Shown: positions 37,740-50,632, counted from the first letter of the stretch. The stretch: 64,000 bases of DNA from Stromatinia cepivora (GCA_014898415.1 RCTD01000008.1:186001-250000), one strand, 5' to 3'. A program made the numbers and translations. The notes: generated from the letters alone by a model not told the origin.

Positions 37740-38601
37740 TCAAGTTAGTACACGCATGCTGAAGAATTGAAAAGACAAGGAATTCCTACTAGGAGGGGCA
37801 GGATCGAGGGTGGGAACGGCTGGGTCAGATTGCATGGGGCCTCTCATGTTTTTATCATTCGCCATATGATGGCCGCGCGGTTGGTTGGATGACTGCCCTC
37901 TAGGAGCTCTATCAAGATCGCATTTAGGAGTTATTTGTTCCTGATTGGCTGAGCCGTCGCTTGGAGATGCAGGCCCAGGATTGTTCCAGTAGTTATCAGG
38001 GACATAGGGTTTCAGTTCAAGATTCAATCGTTGCATAAGCCTCAAATAAGATCCTTCATCCAAACGTGAATCGTAAGCTTTTGCCTCAAGACCCCGGGTC
38101 ATAGTAGTAAGATCACTAGCCAGGTATAAAAAACATGAGGGATCCGAAAATTGCCTGGACGGCGTTGGAGAAACTCAAGGCCCCGGAACCAGTAACGTGA
38201 GCGAAGACTTTCGGGAAAGGTTAAGAGTTCAGTATTTCCGGCGCACTCGTAATGTCCATACGGGGAATAAACCGAATCTCCGGCGGTAGGTAATTGCGGA
38301 GAACCATGAGTCACTCAATCGATGCCATATCAGCAGACGTTTATCATCAATCAATACTCTCAAGTCCCTTACCTGAACAAACGATAGCATAAGCCCGCCT
38401 GGATTAAGTTCATTGAGCCCATACTACAGGATGTTCGTGCCCCCCTGGCTTCAAAACACAATCTCCATGTTCATGACATGGATGGCCGGAGACATCCAGC
38501 CACATGCATTTCAAATCTTCCCTATGGCTTGTTTTTGGAAGAAACAGTATACATCCAACTTCGATGTCCTGTGGCTGCACACGTTGACCAGTTATAGTCA
38601 T
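37740..38601 (-). pseudogene. broken or multi-exon conserved fungal hypothetical gene
   Basis: Protein-like segments follow each other on the minus strand but do not join in one frame. The first starts at ATG 38601 (MTITGQRVQPQDIEVGCILF, later GGHEHPVV) and is stopped just after HPVVWAQ. The second, about 38099-38345, contains YAIVCS and LRSRYWFRGLEFLQRRPG. The third, from about 38160 to 37740, contains DPSCFLYLASDLTTM and LRLMQRLNLELKPYVPDNYW. The GCIxxLP...HPVV pattern recalls an uncharacterised fungal family whose members continue with a short beta-rich domain and end in a segment like the third block. A GTAAGG donor near 38370 supports one intron, but stops and a frame change near 38120-38400 suggest decay. 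Function unknown. Confidence 0.4.
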
Positions 38602-39761
38602 TTTAGCGAAAGTACAATAAGGACGATGAAAAACAAGGTAATGAAGATACTTTGTGAGAAATTTCAAGTAGAAAATGGAACAACAAAAAGGTGAAGATCT
38701 GCCAGAGATGATCGATCAAAAGGCATTGGATATGGATTTCCCAAGTGACGAACTTTAGTTCTTATATACATGTGGACTGCCCGCAGAAACACACAGTCAG
38801 GAATAGCATCACTTCTCTTCACTGACTTATGAACTAGCCAAAGCTAATAAATGGAATATTGGGATTGATCAAAGAATATTCTCATGTATTCTTTAGCACC
38901 GAAGTATACGATAGACACTTCGTGAGACATTCCAAGCCTTTGTCAACAAGTATCGGTGGAAAGACAATAACAAAGGACGAGTTGTTCTAGATGTCCTAAT
39001 GAGAGATAGAATTGAGGCATAAGGTGAACGTTATAGTTGTGCATATCAATACTTCGCGTTGATATTTCATCTGATACGGCGATGTTGTAGTTGAGGCCAG
39101 TATCTTCGGCCTGCGTTTGGCGTCAAAACCTGCCGTTAATGTTCGGAAGCTCGCATGCCTGTCATTATGGGCCATTGAAGTGAGGTCGAGAAGATTTATT
39201 TCAAGTGAACCAGGTGAACCAGATGAACCAGATGGAATCATAGATTCACTCTGGGTTAAGAAGCCATGAAAGATTTGAAATTCTGTGACGCGTTTTGCGC
39301 CGTGAAGCCTGAACTTTAGTGACTAAGGTTAATGTTAAGTACCCCACAAAAGCAAAAGATGGGCGGTAGTTGCGGCCGCAAAGCTGCATGGGCCCCCTAA
39401 CGTGAAAGATTGAACACCCATTTTCATCAACTACACGTTACCCACGAGATTTTAACGGCATTTAAAACCCACAGAACTTCACGAACGAACCACCAGAAAC
39501 TTCTTTTTGTTTGCTTGGTAATTATTCTACATTTGGTACTCAATATCTGTCAAGAGCTTGAACCACAGCTAGGCGCCAAATGTTCCAATTGAACTCAAAC
39601 GATAGAAAACGGTTGGAAGCGGTTTCCAACATCAACCCAACGCTATTAGATCGTTGTTATCTCATATGGATAAAGAAGAATGAATTTAATACGGGCTTTA
39701 GCTTCTGCGGATTACTCTCCGCTTGTTCCTCCAACCCAATCTCGGACTGAGCGCCGTCGCC
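38602..39761. other. intergenic, no gene assigned
   Basis: A minus-strand open stretch at 38996-39241 (contains SLEINLLDLTSMAHNDRHAS) is protein-like but unassigned, with a small GAACCAG-type 9-bp repeat near 39210-39235. Nothing else seen. Confidence 0.35.
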
Positions 39762-40960
39762 TTAATCTGCTTCCTGCATTCGAAACCAGCCTTGACTTAA
39801 CGCGACTAGTGTTGCTGTTCCAGTCATCGCGATTGATAGCACGATTGCCATATGGATACCTTTCATATAAGCAGCCGTGAATCCTGGTAGTTCATTGGTC
39901 GGCGAACTGGTTTGTACCAGAGACCTCCCCTCTTCTGAACATACTTGAAGGGTTAATTGACTGGCTGATGCGAAAAGGATGTTGAGAAGCTCATCTTGGA
40001 AGAGTGATTGAGCTGCCTATACAATAAGGGCATCGCCTATCAACTGAGGTTGTATCAAAGTTGGTCACCCTGAAATGCCATTTGCATTGCTTTTGATAAA
40101 TCCCGTGCTTCCTCATGGGCTACTTAGCGTTTAATCCATAGCCAGGATCCTTATGAATTTCAACAAATCTGCCGATAAATGCTCATTAAATGTCCAAATG
40201 GAAACAGTCAATAAACCATGTCTCTTTCAAAGGGAGTTACTTTGCAGCATTGGTGCTGTATCCTAGAAAGAAGAGAGGACACTCACACAAAAGCAGTGAT
40301 GTGGCAGTTGATCTCTCATCTGCTTTTACAGTATTTTGGATTACAACAATATACATATCGAATCGACGTCCGAATCCAATACCAGCAAGGGCTTGATACC
40401 CGATTCACATGCTAGAGGAGTCTCACAGCGAAGTCATCAAAAATCCGCACGAAATGGCTGTTAGTACTCCGCCGACAATCAAGAATGGGTTTATGACGCC
40501 TATTCTGCCGACACTAACACCATCCATGATAAGTACTAAATCCAGAATAACTCTTTAGCAAGCAGACTTCCTATAAATCCTTAAGACTTACTGAAATCCA
40601 AGATAAAAGGCAGAGTTGGTTTTCTAGAATCAGTGGCATCTGCTCTACGAATGGCCTCGAAATAACTTGGAAAAAGATTTAAAAGAATCTAGAAGCATCC
40701 AGCAATTCTGCGAGATAGAATCAACAAAAATTGTCATGAAGTTCTACAAGAAATGGATAATACTGTCAGGAAGCAGAAAGCACAGTCTTTTGCGATGGTC
40801 AGATCTCTGGAAATACTCCGTAGAAAGAGAGCTTTCTCTCCTGGGTACCATTCGATGATGGCGGGCACAACGAGAAAACTGCAAACCCAACAAGCGTACC
40901 AACAACAGATTTACTCGATTGTTCAATAGCACCACCCCATTGTAAAGCTACAGGATAGCA
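39762..40960 (-). pseudogene. decayed DHA2-type MFS drug transporter (C-terminal half)
   Basis: Reading the minus strand from 40960, segments of a 14-TMS drug:H+ antiporter appear in the right order but in different frames with stops: ALQWGGAIEQSSKSVVGTLV (family pattern LQWGG before a helix), GVINPFLIVGGVLTAISCGF, IGYQALAGIGFG (family signature), then ADERSTATSLLL, IGDALIV...AAQSLFQDELL and finally PGFTAAYMKGIHMAIVLSIA ending in the cytosolic tail. The N-terminal half is absent. Known role of intact members: export of small molecules, often from biosynthetic clusters. Confidence 0.75.
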
Positions 40961-41003
40961 GACGATGGACGCAGTGATGGAAGATATCTATTTATAAGAG
41001 CTT

Positions 41004-41186
41004 TTACTTCACTGCTGCCTCGGCGAGTTTTGCTGCATCTAGTACTTTGGAGAGGAAGATCGTGGAAGCCGCCGACCAAACAGCTCGATGCTTGATGCCA
41101 CTGGCATCACATCCAACAACTTCATCCCCAAGTCGCTTTATTGCTTCTTTGAAATTTTTCAGTTCAATCATGAAGTCAGACTGAAG
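41004..41186 (-). pseudogene. C-terminal remnant of an unidentified gene
   Basis: A clean minus-strand coding-like stretch runs into a TAA at 41004-41006. It contains FKEAIKRLGDEVVGCDASG, then HRAVWSAAST and a tail DAAKLAEAAVK. No start or upstream exon could be joined in frame, and the monooxygenase remnant begins immediately beyond it on the other strand. Family not recognised. Confidence 0.4.
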
Positions 41187-42440
41187 ATTTGACTTATTGT
41201 GGTTGGAGCAAGTAATATCCTACCTCCAAACGCCACAATCATTTCATCTGTGGATCTGTTTGAAACAGGATTTTCTGGTATATAAGATGCCAAATTTTAT
41301 CCAGATATACATCTACCATGTCGTCTCGTAAATCTTGATCGCGCTACTTGTGTCGGAGGTGTTTGGAATTCTAGTATGTCTACCACATATCACCTCCCTC
41401 TGGAAGAACATTTCAATACTAACCTTCATCAGAAAGAGGATACGAATTATTCTGGACACAATGGGCAGTCGGTATGGCGGAATTCTCTGATATACCTATG
41501 CCCCGTCTACCGGAAAAAGACGTTTATTATGAATTCTTCAAAGCCGAATATACTACTATCTCGAGTATTATGCTGATACACATAATCACTGTGGTAGAAC
41601 ACTTCGAGATAGAATCAAGCTCGTGACTGAAATTTGATCGCTTTTGGGAAGATAGTGAATGGATCATTGAAACCACAGATATGGTTTCAGGGTCGAAAGG
41701 TACTTGGCAAACTGGCAATCTGATGGTTGCTAGTGGACTCAGTTCTATCCCCAACATGCCTTTGCTTCCCGGTCAGGACTTACTCCAGGTCTTTATCATT
41801 CACCAAGAAAACTCTGGTTCTTCCGGAAACTCAACCTCACTAGATGTCCAATAAAAATTACCGTCCTCGGGGCGGGAAAGTCATCCGCAGTTGTGGTGTA
41901 CTCCACCGTAAGACTGCATACTGGATCGTAAAGACTACTAATACGACTGCTCCCGAATTTTCCCCTTGCCTCAAAGCAATGTGCCTCACAAAGATGCTTT
42001 CGGGGTCAGAATGATGCGTATAGCTGCTAGTTATGTACCTTCATTCTTGAATGGCAACTCGTGGCGGACGTGGTTTTGCATTCGACGAAGTATGGCGTCA
42101 AGATTATGAATGCCTCTTGGGGTACCGTTGATGAGGACACAGGAAAGATGTCGATTTTAAAGGAAGAAAATTTTTTTAAGGATTTGACAAATTAGATCCA
42201 TTCTCCGTAAAAATCATGGGCCGAAATTTAGGTAAGCAGCTTGCCAAATTATGCACAGGATATTTTGGCAAAAAGTGCACGGGTGGCCTGCTAAACCAAG
42301 TCGATTCCTTCGATATCACTGCAGAAATGTTCGCATTTAATGTGCTGAAATTGTATGTATTGACAAAGACACGATAGGATTTAGGGCTGAAAAGTCATCG
42401 AAGAGACTGATTTAAAGATTTGTTTACTCTGGTTTTTGCG
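41187..42440 (+). pseudogene. decayed flavin-containing monooxygenase
   Basis: Ordered, frame-broken pieces of a fungal FAD/NADPH monooxygenase. A LIVVGA Rossmann start (lacking the full GxGxxG) near 41187 is followed by LDRATCVGGVWNS (GGVW motif), then WTQWAVGMAEFSDIPMPRLP, YYEFFKAEYTT, TLRDRIKLVTE, LMVASGLSSIPNMPLLPG, TVLGAGKSSA (second nucleotide-binding site), HSTKYGVKIMNASWGTVDED, and CTGGLLNQVDSFD near the end. Multiple stops and indels rule out a working protein. Intact members oxygenate small metabolites. It lies divergent to the MFS remnant. Confidence 0.75.
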
Positions 42441-43003
42441 AGTGACTTTGCGGCGTTGAAGGATGAATATGTGGAGAAGTATGGGTGTGATAGGAGTAAA
42501 GAAAATTGGACTGTTTTTGGTGAATCTTTTTGTTGAAGAGAACTTCAACAATTGGCCGTATCTTGTCTGGAGAGGAGACATTTTTTATTGTCTACATGGA
42601 ACTCTGTAATTATATCTAGTCGTCTTGATGACCAAGATAATTTAGTGCGGTTACTTGAGTAGAAACAAAGTTTTGATCTTTTCCCATCTACAGCACTGAA
42701 AGAGTATAGCTCGACTATTTAAGAAGACGCGGAACATTGGTTTCAATAGGATCTATAGATCCGAGATGATCTAGCTGCATTATTGGAGATAGTTCACAAT
42801 ATTAGCTCGAAATATTTCGTCCAGCACCCAAGGGCGTAACCTATTTGTTTAAGGGTGCTTCCTCGAATGACCGAGATTATTACCTACAGATATTTGGATC
42901 ATATACAGCCACGTTAGTGTGATTGGTGCTCCGTTGCCTTGCTTAATACATCAGAACGAGCTTGATTGAGTACACAAGGAAGGTTTATTAATAGATTTTA
43001 ATA
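42441..43003. other. decayed sequence, no gene
   Basis: A short protein-like stretch (FAALKDEYVEKYGCDRSKEN, about 42435-42530, +) may be a further remnant. Nothing intact is seen. Confidence 0.35.
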
Positions 43004-44600
43004 TTAATCCCGGAGAACATCATCTAAGACATTTTGGGTGAGTTTTATATCCCGGTCCACATCGACTTTCCACGTGCTGACTGCAATTCTGCACGCCGGT
43101 TTCCCTTCCCATTTTGTCCCCGACAGATATATCTTTCTGGTAGCATTGATTTTCTTAACCAATTCATTGTTAATACTGTCATCCTTTGCTCGGAATATGA
43201 CAATGATGTGTGTGTTCTCAATCAAATTTTCATTCTGAAACTTGCCTTTCGCAAGGAGTTCGTATGCCGCATGTGCATCCAAAAATTTACAAATGCCCCT
43301 CGCTAATCTGACTTGACGAGCAAACATCTCACTCAGACCTTCACGTCCATACGCCAATAGCACAGCATAGACTGGAAGAGCTCTGAATCGGCGTGAGTTC
43401 TCGAGGCCAATATTGAGAGGTGATGGAATGCTTGATGGCTCAGATGAGAGGTATGCTGCATTTGGGTTCTGAAATACGGATGACAAAGTTGTTGTTGATC
43501 TACTGAAGAAGAAACCACAATCATAAGGCTAAAAATATATTGTAAGTACGGCTCAAGGCAATTAATGAGAGTTGTATAGCATACCACATTGAGCATTTTA
43601 TGACAATCCCCCGTGATTGAATCAGCTAGCTCAATACCCGCCGATACACTCCTCAGAGCGGCAAATTCAGAAGTGTCTGGAAGGCTTTGAGCAAAAAGTC
43701 CGAAAGCTGGTAACGTGAAAGTATTAGCCACGAAAAACAATAACCATTTTTTAACTTACCTCCATCGACATGTAGCCAGGCGCCATACCGGTCGCAAAGT
43801 TCACGAACCTTTTCCATCTCGTGCCTTCCATCCGTTGCAAACCTTCCAGTATTGACCTCCCCAGCACTTAATGAAACGATACTAACCACTCCATCTTTTT
43901 CTCTAGCCAACTCGTGTTCCAAAACATTCAGATCAATCTTCCATGGCTCGGATGGGCTGATTCCAATATCTTTAACACAAGCTCGACCAAGACCAACAAT
44001 ACTAGCAGCTTTATATGAAGAGCTATGAGCCATGGAAGCCAGAACCTGAATCTCCAAAATTCCAGCTTTATGACAGGCCATAAGCAATCCCATTTCCCCA
44101 ACTCCCCTACTTTCTCCCTTCTTTTCGAGCCGCCGACCAATCACAGCTTCACGTCCACAGGCTAATCCAAGAGTATTTGAACCAGTAGCTCCGGTAGTAA
44201 AAGTTCTGCCTTCCCAGCCCTCACCCAGATTCAACAGCTCTGCAAGCATTCCCAGGGCCTTGTCTTCGATAATTGTGCTGATGCTTTGATCTGGTAAATG
44301 CACTTGTACATTTTGATCGAAAGCAGTGACAATATTGTCAGCAACTTCTGCGATTGGGAAGACACCACCAGTGACAAATCCATAATAGTTAGATGAAGTT
44401 TTGGGACCATTGAAGCCGGGGGTTATATCAGAGAGAATATGTGCTGCCGTGGCTTCTTCCCTAAGCCCTATCGCTGGGAGATTTGTGGTGAGGGACTCAG
44501 TGGCTTTTGTGATGGCATTGGATGCGGGCAAAGCATCATTCGTGGTAGAATCAAGAAGTATCCGTAGCTTTTTGTAGGATGAGGCAACCGAGAATGCCAT
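43004..44600 (-). CDS. PLP-dependent decarboxylase (group II, aromatic-amino-acid/glutamate decarboxylase-like)
   Basis: Minus-strand exons 43760-44600, 43585-43706 and 43004-43528, giving 495 residues. Introns are 53 and 56 nt. Family landmarks in order: NYYGFVTGGVFPIAEVADN, TGATGSNTLGLACGREAVIG (cofactor phosphate region), MAHSSSYKAA, SLSAGEVNTGRF, YGAWLHVDGAFGLFAQ (Asp binding the pyridine nitrogen) and DSITGDCHKMLNV, whose Lys at about residue 317 is the expected Schiff-base residue. The C-terminal part has the RRFRALPVYAVLLAYG segment. All key residues are present and no stop interrupts it, so it looks functional. Substrate unknown; possibly an amino acid or a related carboxylate. Neighbours suggest secondary metabolism. 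Confidence 0.9.
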
Positions 44601-46162
44601 AGTAAAACTCACAAACAATGGAAGGTAGTAGGGGACAAAAGTGGGATAAAAGTGGGATCTCGCGCTGAAAGCTGTGTCACATTACACAACTAAAGTGTCG
44701 AAGCCACGCCATGAAGTTTATATAGACATTAAACTTAAGCGTAATCTTACGACTTTGTCATTCTTTTGATACTGGTTCAATTGATCGCGAACTCCTTCCT
44801 TGATGTGTGTTGATTTCTGTCTTAAGTTAGACCCCTGGTGATGTGATGGAGTTAATTTCGACAACCACACCGAGTTGCACTGCCACATTTGGCGCCACAG
44901 AAGCACGAAACTTCTACCTGTCCCAATTGCAAGTACATCAACAAAACCTGAACTAATGTTTCCATTCGACGAATATACTTGGAACATTCATATTGTATTT
45001 GCACACAACATTCTTTACTAAGCCAATGAAATGTGATAGGAATCCAAAAATTGGTACCATTGATTTTAATTCAACTGAGAAGTGTTGAAAGTCGCTTTCT
45101 GTGTGCTACGACTACAACTCAGGCGCGTGCCATCCTCCTGCATCGATTCTCAAGTCTCCTCAGCAACAATGAATTACAAGAAAAAACTACCGTTATGCAT
45201 CGGTAGATGAAAAGAGCCCGATGAATCGGAGGTAAACCCTCCCTCACTATGCACAAAGGATATCCCCTCCCGCGACTAACGTCTTGTCGGGACCTAGACT
45301 GAGTCGGAATCAGACACGAGTGGTTATACAATCTTTCTGTATGACTAGCAAGACAGAAAGCATGTCGGTCTCGGTTCCCATTGCCATGTCATCGGGTGAT
45401 GGACCTTCCCACTCTGGCCACTCAGTTGAACTCAGGCGGATACTTGCATGATCATCAAACAGAATGGATGCTCGTTGTTGGAGATGGCTTCCTCATTTGA
45501 TATCACGCATTTACTTCTGTCATTATTGCAAATTTCAAGGGGTTAAGTGTGCAGACAACTTCCCTACTAGTGTTGTGGCCCATTACATAAATGTTGCAGC
45601 TCCAACAATTTGTTGGTCCAGGCTGAATGCATTTATCCGCAGCTGGCACGAGTCCCGTACGCCAAGCTGCATGCACTACAAACAAAATACCAACCAGTAG
45701 CCTGGGCTCCCATGAATCTGGCTAACGCGTCCCAACATACGGATTCCGAAGGTTGGATTGACTGCCCCGGCATTGATGTCAGACCACTATGGCGGAATTT
45801 AGATTCGCGAATGAGATATATGCAATCGACCTACGACACTACAAACATGTGTAACATGATTCTCTCGACTGAGTGGATGATTTGAAGTGCTGTCTTTGTA
45901 TTGGCTTGGCTTTGGCCTATCATTCTGAAAAGCTGTGAACATCAAGTGTGGGAAATTACAAACAACAGCAACAATGCGAACTCACGATCGGCTACGGTAG
46001 TCATGCCTACCTGCATGAGAATCGAGCACCCGCCAGCCATACAAAATATCCACAATTTTCCTTTCCGTAAAAATGAACGTACCAAATATATTTACGAACC
46101 CGAAGGTTTGGGTCCTTCCCTTTTGCATCTTTCACGATTTAAATTTTTCGTCACGCAAGAAT
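44601..46162. other. divergent intergenic region, no gene seen
   Basis: 1.56 kb between two divergent enzyme genes. Short open frames with no recognisable domain. Probably carries both promoters. Confidence 0.45.
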
Positions 46163-47523
46163 ATGTCTAAGTGTCAGGAATCTGGAGAATGTACTGGCTC
46201 CTCAACAGCTCTTCATCCACAACATGAAGAGGATATTGAGGCACAACTGGGTTGCGAGTCCCCAGGTGCAAGTCTAGATGCAGATTTCCGCCATGAGCCC
46301 GAGGCACAATCACCGGTAACTCCTGAGTCAAATGATAGGTTAGTGCCAACTGTTTTGCTGAAATAACTCCGAGAAAACTTACTTTGTATCCAGATCATCG
46401 TCAAAATCTTTGACAAGCAGTGTTGTGGATTTTCCGGAAGAAAATGGTAGAACATACCATGGCTACCGTCCAGGAAGTACTGATATCCAATTTGACTTTC
46501 TTTTTCAGTAACTGATCAGCCTTCTAGCGTATCATTTTCCAAATGACGCCAATGAACAAGACAGACTTGAAGCACAATTCGACATGCTAAAATCTGCTTT
46601 CTCAGGTCGCAATTACTTTGCACCTTTGTCCAATCCTCGTTATATCCTTGATATCGGTACTGGGACAGGTCAATGGGCGATTCAAATGGGCGATACCTTT
46701 CCAAAAGCAGAAGTGCAGGCGACTGACCTCTCTCCAATCCAACCAGTATCCGTCCCAGAAAACGTCCATTTCTATATTGACGACGCTAGCGATGACGATT
46801 GGATTTTGCCACCTAATCACTTTGACTATATTCATACTCGGGTGTTGCTAGGATGCTTTAAGGACTTCGATACCATCATCAAGAGAGCGTTTCATTATAC
46901 TAAGCCGGGAGGTTATATGGAGAGTCAAGAAATCATGTTCACTCCGTATTGTGACGATGAATCAATGACCGGCAGCTGGCCGTTCTTTGAATGGATTGGA
47001 TACGTCGACAAAGCGGCAACAAAAGCTGGCAGATCAATGAATATTGCCAGTAGCCTCAAGACTTGGTACGAAGCAGCAGGATTTGTGGACGTACAGGAAA
47101 AGATCTACAAGTTGCCAGTTAACCCTTGGTCTGAAGACAAGCACCTGCAGAAGCTTGGGCAGATGTCTGAAGAGAACTGGCTTGCATGTTTGTCAAGCTT
47201 CAGTATGGCTTTATTTTCTCGAATCCTAGCTTGGAAACAAGAACAGATTGAGGTTGGTTTCTCCGAAATTCAACGTCTCCACAGTTTAGTTAGCTGATGA
47301 AGATAATCAACAGGTCTATTTAGTGAATGTTCGAAAATCCATTCCGAATCGAAGTGTTCACGCATATCATAAGATATATGTTGTATGGGGGAGAAAACCT
47401 GAAGAGAAGGAGAAAACGTCGCCTAGCAGTACTTCTGAACATACATCTTCCGAAATTAATCCGGTTGAGCCGGAGCCTGAGAAAGGTAACACTCAAGAGG
47501 TTCGCGGTTGTTCGACCAGATAA
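46163..47523 (+). CDS. LaeA-like SAM-dependent methyltransferase
   Basis: Exons 46163-46338, 46394-46476, 46528-47252 and 47314-47523, giving 397 residues. Splicing restores the family hallmarks RTYHGYRPGTYHFPNDANEQ and RLEAQFDML ahead of the methyltransferase fold. Motif I, ILDIGTGTGQWAIQMGD, is at about 126-142; then QATDLSPIQP (motif II), FDYIHTRVLLG, YTKPGGYMESQE and the WPFFEWIGYVDKA segment. The tail VHAYHKIYVVWGRKPEE matches the usual family end and is followed by a charged ~35-residue extension. The donor of intron 2 (GTACTG) is weak, but frame and homology text support it. Relatives include LaeA and cluster tailoring or regulatory methyltransferases; the substrate is unknown. An alternative in-frame ATG at 46073 would add 30 residues. 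Confidence 0.88.
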
Positions 47524-50500
47524 CTACAATGGTTTGTGAAAGCTGGAGACACTATACGCTGGCCGCCCAACTGGCATATAAATATAGGTTAATTTAGTCA
47601 TGGTAAAGAGAGATCAACATGTCTTCGATCCAACTTCACAGACGAAACTTGCTTCCTTTGTTTACACGAGTAAGACACAAGTTTGTATGTATGTATTACA
47701 TCGAGAAATACCCCTACCCACAATGACCTTACGTCTAAGCACATTCATCATATAGAGTGAGTTTGGATTATTTGTTTGACCGGGCATTGACTTGCACTTT
47801 TTTTTTCTTCCACATGTACTTGCACTACTGCCAAAATTTCCTCAGCGTCAAAATCTATCAAAATCTATCTCAATATTATATCTTCAGTGCTTAGAAATTT
47901 TCCCAACCCCACGAGGAGCTTTGTTTTCAGTGTGGATTCATCCATACACATTTCTTCCTCAACATAGCCCTTCTATTCTCTAATTCATCCCTTATATTAC
48001 CAACTTTAAGCTCTCCTCTTTTCTCTCTTCTGATGAGTTGATTCAATTTTTTCACTCATAATAATCTAGAGATAAGATTAGATGCTAGGTATGAATCAGA
48101 TGATCCTCCAAATAAAAAATATGGGGATGCAAGGTTTCATCTTATAGTTAAGATGAACTGCGCGAGTATTTCCAAATGCGGTCGAATGTGCGCCAGCAAG
48201 ACCAAGCAACTCAATAAAAGCACAGAGGTGCATGCAGTTTTATATGAGCCATATTCTCACATCTTTCCTAACACCAACTATCCCCTATCTATTAGGGCTT
48301 TCCTACATCCTGCACATAACAATCTCTAACAACCTCACACTTAAAACAATTTCTATGAAATTTGTATTGTAGCAGCCATAGTGATTTTCTGGCCTCGATG
48401 CGCATTTTATCTCCATCCAACTTCGACGTATGCAAAATTTCCTATTTTATATTTCTCCACCTAGTACCTCCTCAATTCCTTCTCAATCCATTCCAGCCCC
48501 TCTATACTCTTTTCATTATTTCGTCTGATTTTTCTCGAGTGTGTGTCTTTTGAACGCAGTGTTGCTCTCATCATCTCGATGGGATTCACCAGATTCACCT
48601 CCCCGCTTTTACCTGCTGAGTATTTATCACCCTCAAACAAAGTAAAAGCTGAGTATATCTGAGATGGGCTTACAGGAGCTCCTTGCGTTGATTTAATAAA
48701 AGGTACAGGAACAAATCCAATTCCTTAGCACGAAAATGATACATAGACAAAGTATACCTCAAAAAGAGTAAGCTGGCCTATCTGTCTAAAATAAGGAGTG
48801 TTTGTTTTATATGTTTAGCGGGTGTGAAGTAGATATTTGATCTTTCTCCTTCTAAGTATTGGGCTGATCTTGTCTGATTTGATAAATCCTATTTATGCTT
48901 AGGAATTTGATATGGTTGATCTCCAATGTTTGAATGAGGTTGAAAGTTCGGTACTTACCCATCTTCACTTATTCACTAATAGTCGACCCTAACAAACATC
49001 TGACTAGTTCCTAGTCGGGGAAACCGAATATTCCGCCAACTAAATATATGAATAATTTGATCAATTTTGGAATTAATATAATGATTTTTATTTTATTGAG
49101 TTCAATTTGATAATACAAATCCAACAGTGAAAAATCCATTATATTAGCTTGACAATTCGTAATTGTATATCAAAAATAAGATTTTTCGGTAGTAATTTTG
49201 GGTTTTGATGTATTTTATATCAAAATTGGTAGAGGGACTATTCGCTTTCCTCGATTAGGAATTAGTCGGCTATTTGTGAGAGTTGATTATTAGTTTGTAG
49301 ACTATCGGCATGACCTCAACTCTAGCACCATCTTCTGGACAATCCTAATCACTGTGATACTCAAGACATTACCCACAAACTCCCCATATATCCCAGTATC
49401 TAACCCCCCCCCTTTGACCGATTCCCCTATGTTTTGAACTCTCGCTTCCACCAGTCCATCTCTATCTATCCTCCCTCGACAGAACCCAGAATCACGAAAC
49501 CAAGAGATCGATCCAACGACCCGGCACTAAAAAGGTACTAGCTACATACATAACGAAATTTGTGCTCTGAAGTAGAATTTAACCACAAGTCTTGTTGATC
49601 TGTAATGTTTACTGCCTATTGTCTCGAAACCATGATGTGGAAATTCGAGAATTGCGAGAATTGCGCTCACAGTCAAACTTTGAATTCTGGAATTTGAGGT
49701 TCATAATATCAAGAAAAAAAAACAGAAACCACCTCTTCTCAAGCCCATAGAGACCATATCCTCCGTTTCCTTCACACTACCATCACACCCCCTCTTCCCA
49801 AACACAAAATCGCATCAAACAATCGTTCTAACTTACCGATATATCATATGTGAAGTAGATGCAGCATATCACTGCTAACAAACTCACGCATGATTGCATG
49901 ATTGTATAAATCATGACCGAACTCCGTATTGGAAATCAAAATGTGATACCATCCCGTTTTGAGCGGTGCAGTCTCAAGGCTCGTAGATTTATTGTAGTTA
50001 GGTCAGTGGCTATTTAATGAGAGATTCAAGTATAAAGCATTGAATATTTTATATATAATATCCAATACCCAATACCCAAATAAAATATAATAAATTAAAT
50101 TAAAAAAACCCCCTTTTTTTTTCTTTCCTCTTCTCCTCTTCTCCCCCTTTCTCCCAAAATAAATAATACGAAATAATCCTCATCCCCACTTATACAAAAA
50201 CAAGAAAATTCTGTAAAGTTCTCTTGGAGCGAAAAAGAAATTTCTGGGCCCTGGGCTAGGTTTTATAAAATTACATAAATAGAATTGAGATATCGTATAT
50301 GTATTTAACATATATAGATTTACCGTTTTAAAATCTTATCAAATATTATGATAATTGTGTCTGCCTGCCAGCGAGGAGGGAGGAATATCTCGAGCTAGAC
50401 TGGGAGTTTTGTTAATTTTATCTAGATACTATTAGATAGACGTACATATATGCATCTCTGATTTTCGATAGATTGAAATTACAGAGAACATTGAGAATAT

Positions 50501-50632
50501 TGCGAATAAGGTGATTAGGTATCATTATATTTCATTCGTAAGTATAATTATATATATCAAAGAACCATCTGGCCTCATATCATCCTATCTACTCTCCAAC
50601 TTACCTACCCACCACCCACAAACTTACACCCC
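47524..50632. other. intergenic, AT-rich, no gene seen
   Basis: 3.1 kb with pyrimidine-rich and A/T-rich low complexity (for example 50040-50170) and no convincing gene on either strand. Confidence 0.5.
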
